A stretch of DNA of 64,000 nt. It comes from Planctobacterium sp047947135 (GTDB lineage: Bacteria > Pseudomonadota > Gammaproteobacteria > Enterobacterales > Alteromonadaceae). Position 1 is the first letter of the stretch. The number at the start of each line of letters is the position of its first letter. The position numbers and the translations under genes are program-made. This document shows positions 42,635 through 51,452 of the stretch, piece by piece. Below the pieces are notes generated by a model that had not been told where the DNA came from, ran no database searches, and saw nothing but the letters and a program-made list of their open reading frames with translations. The stretch spans positions 1,054,001-1,118,000 of the forward strand of contig CP170457.1 of NCBI GenBank assembly GCA_047947135.1. The letters are read 5' to 3'.

Positions 42635-44023
42635 ATTATTAACAAGGTTCTTGGTAAGGTTAAAAAAGCATTAGGCGGAAAAGAAAAATCGCCTGTCACT
42701 GCTGCCGAAGCCACAGTGATCCCCCGTGCGGCACACAGCATTTCCAGAGAAGACATCAGTGACAATGCACTGAAGGTCTTGTATCGCCTGAATAATGGCG
42801 GTTACAGCGCGTATTTAGTTGGTGGTTGTGTCCGGGATTTGATGTTGGGTCTGAAGCCCAAAGACTTTGATGTTGTTACAGATGCTACCCCCGAGCAGAT
42901 AAAAAAACTATTTCGTAATTGCCGCTTAATTGGTCGTCGTTTCCGATTGGCACATATCGTTTTTGGCCGAGAAATTATTGAAGTGGCGACTTTTCGTGGT
43001 CACCATGACGCCGATGCACCTCCGGCAAAAGATAAGAAAACAGCACTAAGCCATCAGGGTGAGCAGGGGCAATTGCTCAGAGATAATGTCTTTGGCACCA
43101 TTGAAGAAGATGCCGAACGACGCGACTTTACCGTTAATGCCATGTATTACGATATTGCCGATTTTAGTGTCAAAGATTTTGCCAATGGCCAGGAGGCGAT
43201 TGCCAGGCGGGAAATAGACCTGATTGGCGACCCGGAAACACGTTATCGGGAAGACCCGGTTCGGATGCTAAGAGCGGTAAGGTTTGCCGCTAAATTAGAC
43301 TTTCATATCACACCAAGAACAGAACAGAGTATTCCTGGGCTGGCCTCATTGCTATCTCATGTCGCCCCGGCACGGATGTTTGAAGAGGTTATTAAGCTGT
43401 TTATCTCCGGAGCCGGAGTGGCAACGTTTAAAGAAATGCAGCGACTGCACTTGTTTGGCGAATTGTTTCCCTCAATACAGCCATTGTTAGTCAACGAACA
43501 AGGGCGTGAATATCGCTTTTTAGTGAAAGTACTGGAAAATACCGACAACCGTATTAATACCGGAATGCGTGTTACGCCCGCTTTTTTCTACGCGTCAGTA
43601 CTTTGGTATGTCGTGGAAGAGCGCTGCCAACAACATGTATTTGAAGGTGGCTTCAGCCATCATGATGCCTTTCACCTGGCCATGAATGATGTGTTATTGC
43701 AGCAATCTTCGCGGATCGCCATTCCACGCCGATTCAGCAGTGTGATGCGAGATATCTGGATACTGCAGCAGCGATTACCGAAACGCTTTGGCAAACGCGC
43801 CTATCAGATTCTGGAACACCCCAAGTTTCGTGCTGCCTATGATTTTTTATTGGTGCGAGCGGAAGTTGAAGGTGGTGAACTGGTCGATTTAGCGCAGTGG
43901 TGGACGGATTTTTATGATGCTGATCCTGGTAAACGCAAAGATATGCTGGCTCAACTACGTTCTAAGTCAGGCGGTCCGACGCGTCGTAAGCGCGCTAAAA
44001 GAAAGACGCCTAAGGAACAGTAA
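42635..44023 (+). CDS. pcnB: Poly(A) polymerase I PcnB, predicted AUU start
   Basis: Adds 3' poly(A) tails that speed RNA decay. Nucleotidyltransferase head YLVGGCVRDLMLG and KPKDFDVVTDATPEQ near residues 70-95, RRFRLAHIVFG, RRDFTVNAMYYDI and ETRYREDPVRMLRAVRFAAKL, with a basic tail PTRRKRAKRKTPKEQ. With the only in-frame ATG/GTG/TTG candidate (GTG 42716) the protein would lack the usual N-terminal 27 residues; ATT at 42635 restores about 462 aa (E. coli 465) and has AAGGGGA (42621-42627) seven bases upstream. E. coli pcnB is known to start at AUU. folK begins directly at its stop. Confidence 0.9.
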   Translation: MINKVLGKVKKALGGKEKSPVTAAEATVIPRAAHSISREDISDNALKVLYRLNNGGYSAYLVGGCVRDLMLGLKPKDFDVVTDATPEQIKKLFRNCRLIGRRFRLAHIVFGREIIEVATFRGHHDADAPPAKDKKTALSHQGEQGQLLRDNVFGTIEEDAERRDFTVNAMYYDIADFSVKDFANGQEAIARREIDLIGDPETRYREDPVRMLRAVRFAAKLDFHITPRTEQSIPGLASLLSHVAPARMFEEVIKLFISGAGVATFKEMQRLHLFGELFPSIQPLLVNEQGREYRFLVKVLENTDNRINTGMRVTPAFFYASVLWYVVEERCQQHVFEGGFSHHDAFHLAMNDVLLQQSSRIAIPRRFSSVMRDIWILQQRLPKRFGKRAYQILEHPKFRAAYDFLLVRAEVEGGELVDLAQWWTDFYDADPGKRKDMLAQLRSKSGGPTRRKRAKRKTPKEQ

Positions 44024-44512
44024 ATGCTTGCTTACATAGGGATTGGCAGTAATTTAAATGATCCTATGAAACAGCTTAGAGATGCGTGCAGGGCACTAAA
44101 ACAATTGCCCGATTGTCAGTTCATCAGAGCCTCATCCGGTTATATCAGCACACCAATGGGTCCACAAGCGCAACCTGACTATGCCAATGCGGTGATCTTA
44201 CTGGATACCCAACTCAGTTGTCGGGCGCTATTACGTAACCTGCAAAATATTGAACAACAACAGGGTCGGCAGCGAGATGGGCAGCGATGGGGTCCCAGAA
44301 CCCTCGATCTGGACATTATTCTGTATGGTAATGAAACACTGAACGAAGCAGATTTAATCGTGCCGCATTATGGCTGCAAAGCGCGCGAATTTGTGATTTA
44401 TCCGCTGGCGGAAATTGCACCTGAACTTATCTTTCCAGATGGGGAAGCCCTTCACACTGTCAAGCAACGAGTGCCGTTAAATGGTCTGCAACGGGTATCT
44501 GTACTTGATTAA
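44024..44512 (+). CDS. folK: 2-amino-4-hydroxy-6-hydroxymethyldihydropteridine diphosphokinase FolK
   Basis: Pyrophosphorylates the pterin in folate biosynthesis. AYIGIGSNLNDPMKQL at the N-terminus, NAVILLDTQLS near 64, the RQRDGQRWGPRTLDLDIILYG motif near 84-106 with substrate and Mg residues, and VPHYGCKAREFVIYPLAEIAP near 113. 162 aa. The ATG 44024 directly abuts the pcnB TAA, so translation is coupled. Next in line is panB: folK and panB use linked folate chemistry. Confidence 0.96.
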   Translation: MLAYIGIGSNLNDPMKQLRDACRALKQLPDCQFIRASSGYISTPMGPQAQPDYANAVILLDTQLSCRALLRNLQNIEQQQGRQRDGQRWGPRTLDLDIILYGNETLNEADLIVPHYGCKAREFVIYPLAEIAPELIFPDGEALHTVKQRVPLNGLQRVSVLD

Positions 44513-44563
44513 GCACAGATTCTTCGTATAGTTCGCTGCTAAACCTTCTTTGGAGTACCTAGT

Positions 44564-45358
44564 ATGAAAAAAGTATCGACTTCGTCATTACTTAAAATGA
44601 AACAGGATGGGGAGAAGATTACCGTTCTGACAGCCTACGACGCTAGTTTTGCCAAGCTGTTTGAAGAGCAGGGAATCGAGGTACTTTTAGTGGGTGATTC
44701 ACTGGGCATGGTATTGCAAGGTGAGGACAGCACTCTGCCGGTCACAATAGATGATGTTGCTTACCATACTCGGTCAGTAAAACGGGGGGCAAGTGCGCCG
44801 CTTTTGATCGCCGATATGCCATTTATGAGTTATGCGACCCCAGAACAAACCTACGAGAACGCGGCAGTGTTAATGGCCGCTGGTGCCAATATGGTGAAGT
44901 TGGAAGGCGGAGAGTGGCTTTTAGCTAGCATTGCTGGGCTGGTGGAACGGGGCATTCCGGTATGTGGGCATCTCGGTTTAACACCACAATCCGTCAATGT
45001 CTTTGGCGGCTTTAAAGTGCAGGGTCGGGAGGCTGAAGCTGCCGAGCAAATGATCTCTGATGCCATGGCGATGCAAGACGCAGGCATTCAAATGCTGGTG
45101 TTGGAATGTGTGCCCAGTGAATTAGCGGCGTCTATTGCGGCAAAATTGACAATACCAGTGATTGGTATCGGTGCGGGTAAACACACTGATGGTCAGGTAT
45201 TGGTCATGCATGATATGTTTGGCATCAGTGCTAACTATATGCCCAAGTTTTCCAAAAACTATTTGCAGCAAACGGGTGATATTCGCAGTGCAGTGAAAGC
45301 ATTCATCGAAGAAGTGAAGTCTGGTGCATTCCCAAGTGAAGAACATAGCTTTTCGTAA
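44564..45358 (+). CDS. panB: 3-methyl-2-oxobutanoate hydroxymethyltransferase PanB
   Basis: Transfers a hydroxymethyl from 5,10-methylene-THF to alpha-ketoisovalerate to give ketopantoate, the first pantothenate step. TIM barrel with LTAYDASFAKLFEE, LVGDSLGMVLQGE, the Mg-binding DSLG/Glu region, ANMVKLEGGEW near 110, GHLGLTPQSVNVFGGFKVQG near 137-156, and IGAGKHTDGQVLVMHDM near 203. 264 aa. ATG 44564, followed by panC after 20 bases; a panBC operon. Confidence 0.97.
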   Translation: MKKVSTSSLLKMKQDGEKITVLTAYDASFAKLFEEQGIEVLLVGDSLGMVLQGEDSTLPVTIDDVAYHTRSVKRGASAPLLIADMPFMSYATPEQTYENAAVLMAAGANMVKLEGGEWLLASIAGLVERGIPVCGHLGLTPQSVNVFGGFKVQGREAEAAEQMISDAMAMQDAGIQMLVLECVPSELAASIAAKLTIPVIGIGAGKHTDGQVLVMHDMFGISANYMPKFSKNYLQQTGDIRSAVKAFIEEVKSGAFPSEEHSFS

Positions 45359-45378
45359 GCTGGCGGGGAGATTAAACA

Positions 45379-46230
45379 ATGCAAATCGTAACTGACATTT
45401 TGCCACTAAGAGAACAGCGTCGAAAATGGCAAATCAGTGGCAAAGTGATTGGCTTTGTCCCGACAATGGGAAACTTACATCAGGGACATTTAACGCTGGT
45501 GAAAGAAGCCAAAAAAACCTGCGACATTGTTGTGGTGTCAATATTCGTCAATCCCATGCAGTTCGGACCAAACGAAGATTTGGATGCCTATCCCAGAACC
45601 ATGGAAGAGGATATGCGTCAGCTTCAGGCGTTGGGGGTAGATTGCCTGTTCACACCTAAAGCCAGAGATATTTATGCGCGGGGACTTGAACAACAGACCT
45701 TTGTGGAAGTGCCCGGCATTTCTTATATGATATGCGGTGCCAGCCGACCGGGCCATTTTCGTGGTGTTGCTACTATAGTGTGCAAACTATTCAATATGGT
45801 CCAGCCAAACCACGCCTACTTCGGTGAAAAGGACTTTCAGCAATTGCAGGTGATCAAAGCCATGGTCCAGGACCTGTCCATGAATTTAAAGATTCATGGT
45901 GTACCAACGGTTCGGGAAGAAGACGGTCTGGCCATGAGTAGCCGAAATAATTATTTAACCACCAAAGAACGCACAATTGCCCCGTTGTTATATCAGACAC
46001 TGACCGAATTATCGGAACAAATAATCTCTGGAAGACGGGATTTCAGAAAGCTTGTTAATGAGCACTCACTGACCCTATACAATGCCGGATTTAAAACGGA
46101 TTATATTGAAATACGGGCTGCAGAAACCTTGTTGCAACCGGGTCACGAAGATACCGAGCTGGTTATTTTAGCTGCGGCATTTCTGGGCAAAACCCGGCTA
46201 ATCGATAATCTTCCTGTTTCTCTTGAATGA
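45379..46230 (+). CDS. panC: Pantothenate synthetase PanC (pantoate-beta-alanine ligase)
   Basis: Joins pantoate and beta-alanine with ATP. Class I synthetase motifs: GFVPTMGNLHQGHLTLV near residues 27-43 (HxGH), SIFVNPMQFGPNEDLDAYPRT near 54, AYFGEKDFQQLQ near 150, and GLAMSSRNNYLT near 182 (KMSKS-like). 283 aa. ATG 45379. Beta-alanine is probably supplied by the PanP decarboxylase encoded just downstream on the other strand, since panD is not seen. Confidence 0.97.
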   Translation: MQIVTDILPLREQRRKWQISGKVIGFVPTMGNLHQGHLTLVKEAKKTCDIVVVSIFVNPMQFGPNEDLDAYPRTMEEDMRQLQALGVDCLFTPKARDIYARGLEQQTFVEVPGISYMICGASRPGHFRGVATIVCKLFNMVQPNHAYFGEKDFQQLQVIKAMVQDLSMNLKIHGVPTVREEDGLAMSSRNNYLTTKERTIAPLLYQTLTELSEQIISGRRDFRKLVNEHSLTLYNAGFKTDYIEIRAAETLLQPGHEDTELVILAAAFLGKTRLIDNLPVSLE

Positions 46231-46252
46231 TTCAATCATCATTTTTGGCACA

Positions 46253-47854
46253 TTAGGCGATCTTTTGAAATAAGTTATTCTCCGACGCCAGTTGCTTTTG
46301 TTCGACAAGAATATCTTTTAAATCCTGTTCCGTGGTAAGAGGGTTGGCGAGAACCACCCGAAAGACGGTAATGGCTTGCTCTGGATAGCGAGCCACTTCG
46401 ATACGGGTTCTGGAAACAAAGGATTTACCTGCTTCCCTCTGACGTTTTTGCACAGAAACAGTGATCTCATTGATGGCACCATTAAGCGCTTCCTGCTGCT
46501 GTCGTTCTGCCTGCTGAATACGCTTTTGCAACGTCACGGGACACAGCCGGTATGTGAGAATACAGAGTGTTGGCTCGGTGATCAGTTCAAACTCGGGATC
46601 GGCATTGATCAACTGGGCAAATAGGCGTGCTTTTTTGATGCTTTCATTGATCAGTAGCTCATATCCTTGCCTGCCAATAATATGCAGAGCTGAATAAACC
46701 ATCATTGCCATACCGTTGCGGGAACCTTCCAATGTTGTCGCGCCTAAATCTTTGGAGCCAGCACGCAGTATGTATTGCGCGTGATGGCGCACGGCATTAC
46801 TGGCTTCTGGATCTTTGAACAGCACCATGCCAGCACCCATAGGAACATACATTTGTTTGTGCGCATCGACGGTTACCGAATCGGCTCTTTCAATACCTTT
46901 CAACAGGTGTCGCAACTGATTAGAAAATAACGTGGCGCCCCCCCACGCAGCATCCACATGGAAATGACAACCCAGCTCAGCGGCGACATCGGCCAAGTCC
47001 TCTAGCGGATCAATATGGCCAGTTTCAGTAGTACCGGCAATGCCAACAATCGCTAATAATTTATTACCCTGACGCTGATATGCTTTACCTAATTCCAGCG
47101 CTTTTTCTGGACTAAGCGTTTGATCCGGGCAATCGACGGTAAGCAGCTGCTCTCTGCCCAATCCAAGGATATCGACAGCCTTTCCCAGTGAGTAATGGCC
47201 ACGTTTAGACGACATTACTGCCATTTTTTTAAAACCGTAATGGTGTAAACCCGCTGCCAGTCCCTCCTGAGCGATACCCTTAAAACCGGGACGTGCGGCC
47301 AGACAATTATTACGGGCGACCCAAAGGGCTGTGATGTTGGCGACAGTACCACCGGAACAAAATGCGCCTAACGATTGTTGGGCACTGTGCAAATACTGCT
47401 GATAGAAGTCATTTTGCTGTTGATAAACTAACTGATGAAGCATTCCTACAACTTGTCGTTCCAGAGGTGTAAATGCCTTTGAGGTTTCAATCTTGACCGG
47501 ATTTTGGTTGAGTCCGACCAGCAGTTTAGCCAATGGCAAATGAAAATAGGGCAGGGCAGACGTCATATGCCCAATAAACGTTGGTGAATAGGTATTGACG
47601 GAATTAGCGACCAGTTTTTCCAGAAGTTGCTCAGCATGTTCTGAAACAAACTGTGGATCCTCTGGGACACTGCACTGTGCAAAGTCCTGCTCAATATGTT
47701 CCAGAGACGTGGCTTTGGCAACGACATGCTGCCGCAGGAACTCTGACAAATTGTCGGACAACTGTTGCTCAATTTGCGCTAGTTTCGAATCGTTTCCTTC
47801 GGGCGCAGTAAAGATTCGGTACAGATGCGCCAGGCTTACCTCGGCTTGCTTCAC
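46253..47854 (-). CDS. panP: PLP-dependent aspartate 1-decarboxylase PanP (group II decarboxylase)
   Basis: 533 aa. Group II PLP decarboxylase: AFCSGGTVANITALWVARN near residue 165, HFHVDAAWGGATLF near 296-309 with the pyridine-binding Asp, and the Schiff-base Lys in VTVDAHKQMYVPMGAGMV near 332. Proteins of this subfamily in Vibrio and Alteromonadales are called PanP and replace the pyruvoyl enzyme PanD, producing beta-alanine from aspartate. The location convergent with panBC supports that role. Start GTG 47852-47854, no strong ribosome binding site, frame otherwise closed by a TGA immediately upstream. Confidence 0.92.
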   Translation of the reverse strand: MKQAEVSLAHLYRIFTAPEGNDSKLAQIEQQLSDNLSEFLRQHVVAKATSLEHIEQDFAQCSVPEDPQFVSEHAEQLLEKLVANSVNTYSPTFIGHMTSALPYFHLPLAKLLVGLNQNPVKIETSKAFTPLERQVVGMLHQLVYQQQNDFYQQYLHSAQQSLGAFCSGGTVANITALWVARNNCLAARPGFKGIAQEGLAAGLHHYGFKKMAVMSSKRGHYSLGKAVDILGLGREQLLTVDCPDQTLSPEKALELGKAYQRQGNKLLAIVGIAGTTETGHIDPLEDLADVAAELGCHFHVDAAWGGATLFSNQLRHLLKGIERADSVTVDAHKQMYVPMGAGMVLFKDPEASNAVRHHAQYILRAGSKDLGATTLEGSRNGMAMMVYSALHIIGRQGYELLINESIKKARLFAQLINADPEFELITEPTLCILTYRLCPVTLQKRIQQAERQQQEALNGAINEITVSVQKRQREAGKSFVSRTRIEVARYPEQAITVFRVVLANPLTTEQDLKDILVEQKQLASENNLFQKIA

Positions 47855-48007
47855 TCAAAATTCTCAAACAGGTGTTTAACCCGCAACTCTACTCATAATT
47901 TTTCTGGCAATCAATGGCAGGCCATGTAAATCCTGCCAGGCTGAGGCGAAATTCGACAATATCAACATAGCTGCTATATTCAGGAGGAGAGAGAAAGGAC
48001 AGAAATC

Positions 48008-48724
48008 ATGCACGTAGAGCAGGTATCTGAAGGGTTTTCACTACAAAATGTAGTGCCATTCTTTCAGCCAATAATTGATGTTAAAGATAGTTCTGTTTGG
48101 CGCTATGAGGCATTGGCTCGAATGCTGACCGTTGATCAGCAAAGTTTTACACCGAGCGAATTTCTCTATTTAGTCGAAAAACAACAGTGCCATGGAGCGT
48201 TGACGGAGCATATCTTTCATCTTAGTGCCCTTTATTTTCGGCAACATCAGCTTGCCTGGAACATCAATATTGCAGAACCCGATATTCTGGATAGCCACAC
48301 TATTGCGTTTTTACAGCGATATCTTCAGGAAAACCAATGTGCCCATCTGGTGGCGCTGGAACTATCTACCGAGACGGCTGAGAAGCATGAGAAAGCGTTT
48401 CGTACTTTTTTGTTATTGTGCAAAACACTGGGCTTAACACTGGTATTAGATCATTTTAACGGCTCGCTTAAGTTGCTGGACCGACTACTGGAGTTACCTG
48501 TAGATGGTATCAAGTTGCCTGCCCGACAATTGCAGCAGTATGGCAAACGAGGTGCCGACAAAAACAAGTTTCAGAAAATTCAGGACAAAGCCAATGCTAA
48601 TGAAATAGCATTAATCGCTGAGCATGTGGAAAGTGAAGAGCTGATGGCTATCACCAAAGGCTTTGCCATTCCGTTCGCTCAAGGATTCTATATCAGTCAT
48701 CCCACTGCCATGATTGCGAGTTAA
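48008..48724 (+). CDS. EAL-domain protein, probably non-catalytic
   Basis: 238 aa, a lone EAL domain. Kept: YEALARM (EALxR), Asn in WNINIAEP, Glu in ALELSTE, first Asp in LVLDHFNG, Lys in IKLP, Glu in IAEHVE, Gln in FAQGFYISHP. Changed: second Asp of DDFG is His, and the Asp of K-I-D is Pro. These two losses usually mean poor or no c-di-GMP hydrolysis, so binding or protein-contact roles are more likely. GAGAGAAAGGACAGAAATC precedes the ATG. The last 32 bases overlap the convergent TrmB-like gene. Confidence 0.87.
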   Translation: MHVEQVSEGFSLQNVVPFFQPIIDVKDSSVWRYEALARMLTVDQQSFTPSEFLYLVEKQQCHGALTEHIFHLSALYFRQHQLAWNINIAEPDILDSHTIAFLQRYLQENQCAHLVALELSTETAEKHEKAFRTFLLLCKTLGLTLVLDHFNGSLKLLDRLLELPVDGIKLPARQLQQYGKRGADKNKFQKIQDKANANEIALIAEHVESEELMAITKGFAIPFAQGFYISHPTAMIAS

Positions 48725-49418
48725 GCGCCGATAAATCTGTGTCCAGCCGCCAACAGGTCTGCCCACTGTTCTGATATTTACGTTCAAATGGCGTCATTGC
48801 GTCCTCACCGGCAACTGCTGTCAAAGTGGCCTCAACACCTGCTATGCGCAAAGCATATTGAAATTCCTGCAAATACAGTTGCCAGTTGCTGCGCACTTGC
48901 AAATGACCTTTGAGCAATAGCAGGTCCTGTAAAGAGGCGCTGGCATACCAGCGCTTTTGCAACTGCGAGGCTTTTGGGTATGGGTTAGGGTAGAGCAAAT
49001 AATGGCCATCAACCTGCCATTGTTCGCGCCTTACCAGACGCCAAAAATCAATGACATCCGCGCGCACCACACAGTAATTGTCTTTGTGTGACAGTAACGC
49101 CGATTCCTGGATGCGATCGCTATCGAAATGGTGTTGATGTTTTGCGACTCGTTGGGCTGATTTATCAATACCTATCACCCGGTGGTTTGGATAGAGCGAC
49201 GCCAGTCTGGCACTGCTTTCGCCAATGCCGCAGCAGGAGTCTATTATGATTTTATCTTTTTGGCCTTGCAACCAGTCACACACCAGCGCAAAGGCGGTTT
49301 CCGTATGCGGTTGAATTGGGCGGCGGCTGTGAGTAGTGAGGTAGCGTTTAACCAAACTATCCAGCTGTTCGTGAATACCTTCCTGATTACTGCTAACACT
49401 GCGACTGTTACCTTGCAT
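48693..49418 (-). CDS. TrmB-like SAM-dependent methyltransferase
   Basis: 241 aa. Motif I IIIDSCCGIGESSARLASLYPNH near residue 58 with Asp-Cys-Cys-Gly-x-Gly, followed by VIGIDKSAQRVAKH, and the TrmB-region motif HYLLYPNPYPKASQLQKRWYA near residue 140, which differs from the FPDPWPKKRH of true tRNA m7G46 enzymes. It looks like a paralogue of TrmB with unknown substrate. ATG 49416-49418; an AGAGGA is present but too far upstream (16 bases). Downstream of it in transcription is the EAL gene on the other strand. Confidence 0.82.
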   Translation of the reverse strand: MQGNSRSVSSNQEGIHEQLDSLVKRYLTTHSRRPIQPHTETAFALVCDWLQGQKDKIIIDSCCGIGESSARLASLYPNHRVIGIDKSAQRVAKHQHHFDSDRIQESALLSHKDNYCVVRADVIDFWRLVRREQWQVDGHYLLYPNPYPKASQLQKRWYASASLQDLLLLKGHLQVRSNWQLYLQEFQYALRIAGVEATLTAVAGEDAMTPFERKYQNSGQTCWRLDTDLSALNSQSWQWDD

Positions 49419-49436
49419 GACTGGCGACTAGTCCTC

Positions 49437-50207
49437 TTAAGAACGGATGCCGCGGCCAGTCGCTATCAAGCGATAGGCGATAGCGAAAAACACCAGATTA
49501 AACAGCACTAAGACCGACAGAGAGGTCATTACGGTGAAATCAGAATAACCGATAAACCCGTAGCGAAATCCATTCACCATATAGACGATGGGATTAATTT
49601 TACTGACCCACTGCCAAAATTCAGGTAGCAGGCTTAACGAATAAAATACCCCACCTAAATACGTTAACGGTGTCAGAACAAAAGTCGGGACGATACTAAT
49701 ATCATCAAATGAGCGGGCAAACACGGCGTTAATTAAACCTGCCGTTGAGAATAGAATCGACGTTAACAACAGCGTCACGATGATGACCGCAAAATTGTGA
49801 ATTTTCATATCGACAAAAAACATGGCAATGCAGGAAACAATGATGCCGGTCAGTACCGCTCGAAATAAACCGCCACCGACATAGCCGGCAATGATGATCC
49901 AGGTCGGCACAGGAGATACCATTAATTCTTCGATATTGCGTTGAAACTTTGCACTGAAAAATGATGATGAGACATTGGCATATGAGTTAGTGATGACCGA
50001 CATCATAATCAGACCAGGAACGATAAACTCCATGTAGCTAAAGCCACTCATGGTACCGATACGGCTGCCAATGAGATTCCCAAAAATAATAAAATACAAT
50101 GACATAGTAATCGCCGGGGGAACCAGTGTTTGCACCCATATACGCATAAAACGCGTAATTTCTTTACGCCAAATTGTTCTCAGCGCCACCATGTTGCGAC
50201 TATCCAT
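49437..50207 (-). CDS. yadH: ABC-2 type transporter permease (YadH-like)
   Basis: 256 aa, six helices. Highly conserved ITRFMRIWVQTLVPPAITMSLYFIIFGNLIGSRIG, MEFIVPGLIMMSVITNSYANV and PTFVLTPLTYLGGVFYSL match E. coli YadH. ATG 50205-50207 is preferred: AGGAG lies seven bases upstream and it removes 26 unconserved residues of the longer frame. It overlaps the end of the ATPase gene by 8 bases. In E. coli yadGH also lies near the pan genes, so the neighbourhood is ancient. Substrate unknown. Confidence 0.93.
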   Translation of the reverse strand: MDSRNMVALRTIWRKEITRFMRIWVQTLVPPAITMSLYFIIFGNLIGSRIGTMSGFSYMEFIVPGLIMMSVITNSYANVSSSFFSAKFQRNIEELMVSPVPTWIIIAGYVGGGLFRAVLTGIIVSCIAMFFVDMKIHNFAVIIVTLLLTSILFSTAGLINAVFARSFDDISIVPTFVLTPLTYLGGVFYSLSLLPEFWQWVSKINPIVYMVNGFRYGFIGYSDFTVMTSLSVLVLFNLVFFAIAYRLIATGRGIRS

Positions 50208-51168
50208 TGGTTTTCTCCTGTTGCTCACTGTCGCTTTGCCTTGTTTCATTTTTTGGGTTGCGACCATTTTCAACCAATCGCACAAACAGCTCTTCCAAAC
50301 GATTTGCTTTGTTGCGCATGCTCATGATCTGGAGGTTCTTATCATTCAACTGTTGAAACAGGTTGTTGAGACTGTTTTCTTTAGGAATATCCACTTCCAT
50401 GGTGTGCATATCTACCATGCGATAATCAAAACCCTGGAGATTCGGATCTTCACTGCACTCGGGCAAATCCAGAATAAAGGTTTCGACATTCAATTTACTC
50501 AGCAGGTTTTTCATACTGGTATTTTCTACGATACGACCCTTGTCGATAATGGCGATATTGCGACACAGCATCTCTGCTTCTTCCAGATAGTGAGTGGTCA
50601 GGATGATCGTAATGCCCTGTTTATTAATCTCTTTAAGAAAATCCCACATGCTGCGTCTGATCTCGATATCTACACCGGCAGTCGGTTCGTCGAGAATCAG
50701 CATTTTGGGTTCATGCATTAGCGCGCGGGCAATCATTAATCGCCTTTTCATGCCACCTGAAAGCTCACGGGCGCTGACATCACGTTTATCCCATAGGTCC
50801 AGCTGTTTTAGGTACTTTTCTGCGCGCTGGACTGCGAGATCGCGGGGCACGCCGTAAAAACCCGCTTGGTTAACAACGATTTGGCGGATCTTTTCAAATT
50901 GATTGAAGTTAAACTCCTGTGGCACCAAACCGATACAGGATTTGGCTGCAACTAAATCGCTATCGATGGAATGGCCAAACACACTGACTTCTCCGGCGCT
51001 TTTATTAATCAAAGAGCTAATGATGCCGATGGTTGTTGATTTACCCGCACCGTTGGGCCCAAGAAGCGCGAAGAAATCACCACGATCTACTTGTAAATCA
51101 ATACCTTTTAGCGCCTGAACTGATCCTTTATAGGTTTTTGTCAGGCCCTTAATATCCAGTGCTTTCAT
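50200..51168 (-). CDS. yadG: ABC transporter ATP-binding protein (YadG-like)
   Basis: 322 aa. Walker A LGPNGAGKSTTIG near residue 35, Q-loop LVPQEFNFNQ near 85, signature ELSGGMKRRLMIARAL near 134-149, Walker B MLILDEPTAGVDIE near 155-168, and switch His in LTTHYLEEAEML near 191. The C-terminal 90 residues carry a YadG-type extension ending in a polar tail. The pair YadG-YadH is an ABC-2 exporter; substrate unknown. ATG 51166-51168. Confidence 0.94.
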   Translation of the reverse strand: MKALDIKGLTKTYKGSVQALKGIDLQVDRGDFFALLGPNGAGKSTTIGIISSLINKSAGEVSVFGHSIDSDLVAAKSCIGLVPQEFNFNQFEKIRQIVVNQAGFYGVPRDLAVQRAEKYLKQLDLWDKRDVSARELSGGMKRRLMIARALMHEPKMLILDEPTAGVDIEIRRSMWDFLKEINKQGITIILTTHYLEEAEMLCRNIAIIDKGRIVENTSMKNLLSKLNVETFILDLPECSEDPNLQGFDYRMVDMHTMEVDIPKENSLNNLFQQLNDKNLQIMSMRNKANRLEELFVRLVENGRNPKNETRQSDSEQQEKTNG

Positions 51169-51397
51169 AGTAATCCTATTCTCATCGAGACTAACCTGTG
51201 TTTATTTTTCTGCTAAAGCAAACGGTGAAGCGTAACACGTCCCCACTAAATATTGCGACTTCCGAAACAATTTCAACTCATTGCACTGAACCTCATTCAT
51301 GTAAATTGAAGCATCACAGACCAGACGGGCAAGCCGTGTAAATAAAAGCATCCAACACTAAAAGCTCGCACGCTGGGAAATCTGCCGATATCTGGTA

Positions 51398-51414
51398 TGT
51401 TAAGCCGCTTAACA
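51398..51414. promoter_or_regulatory. 17-base palindrome upstream of the CMD gene
   Basis: TGTTAAGC-C-GCTTAACA has perfect eight-base arms around one central base, 38 bases upstream of the ATG at 51453. It has the size of a TetR- or MarR-type operator. No regulator of that kind is next to it. The remainder of 51169-51452 shows nothing else. Confidence 0.5.
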
Positions 51415-51452
51415 ATTACTCGATGTATTTAACCCAACAAAAAGGATCGACT

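Noticed and set aside
50050..50721. 223-codon open frame on the plus strand opposite yadH/yadG
   Set aside because: It lies antisense to two well-conserved ABC genes and has no family features or ribosome binding site.
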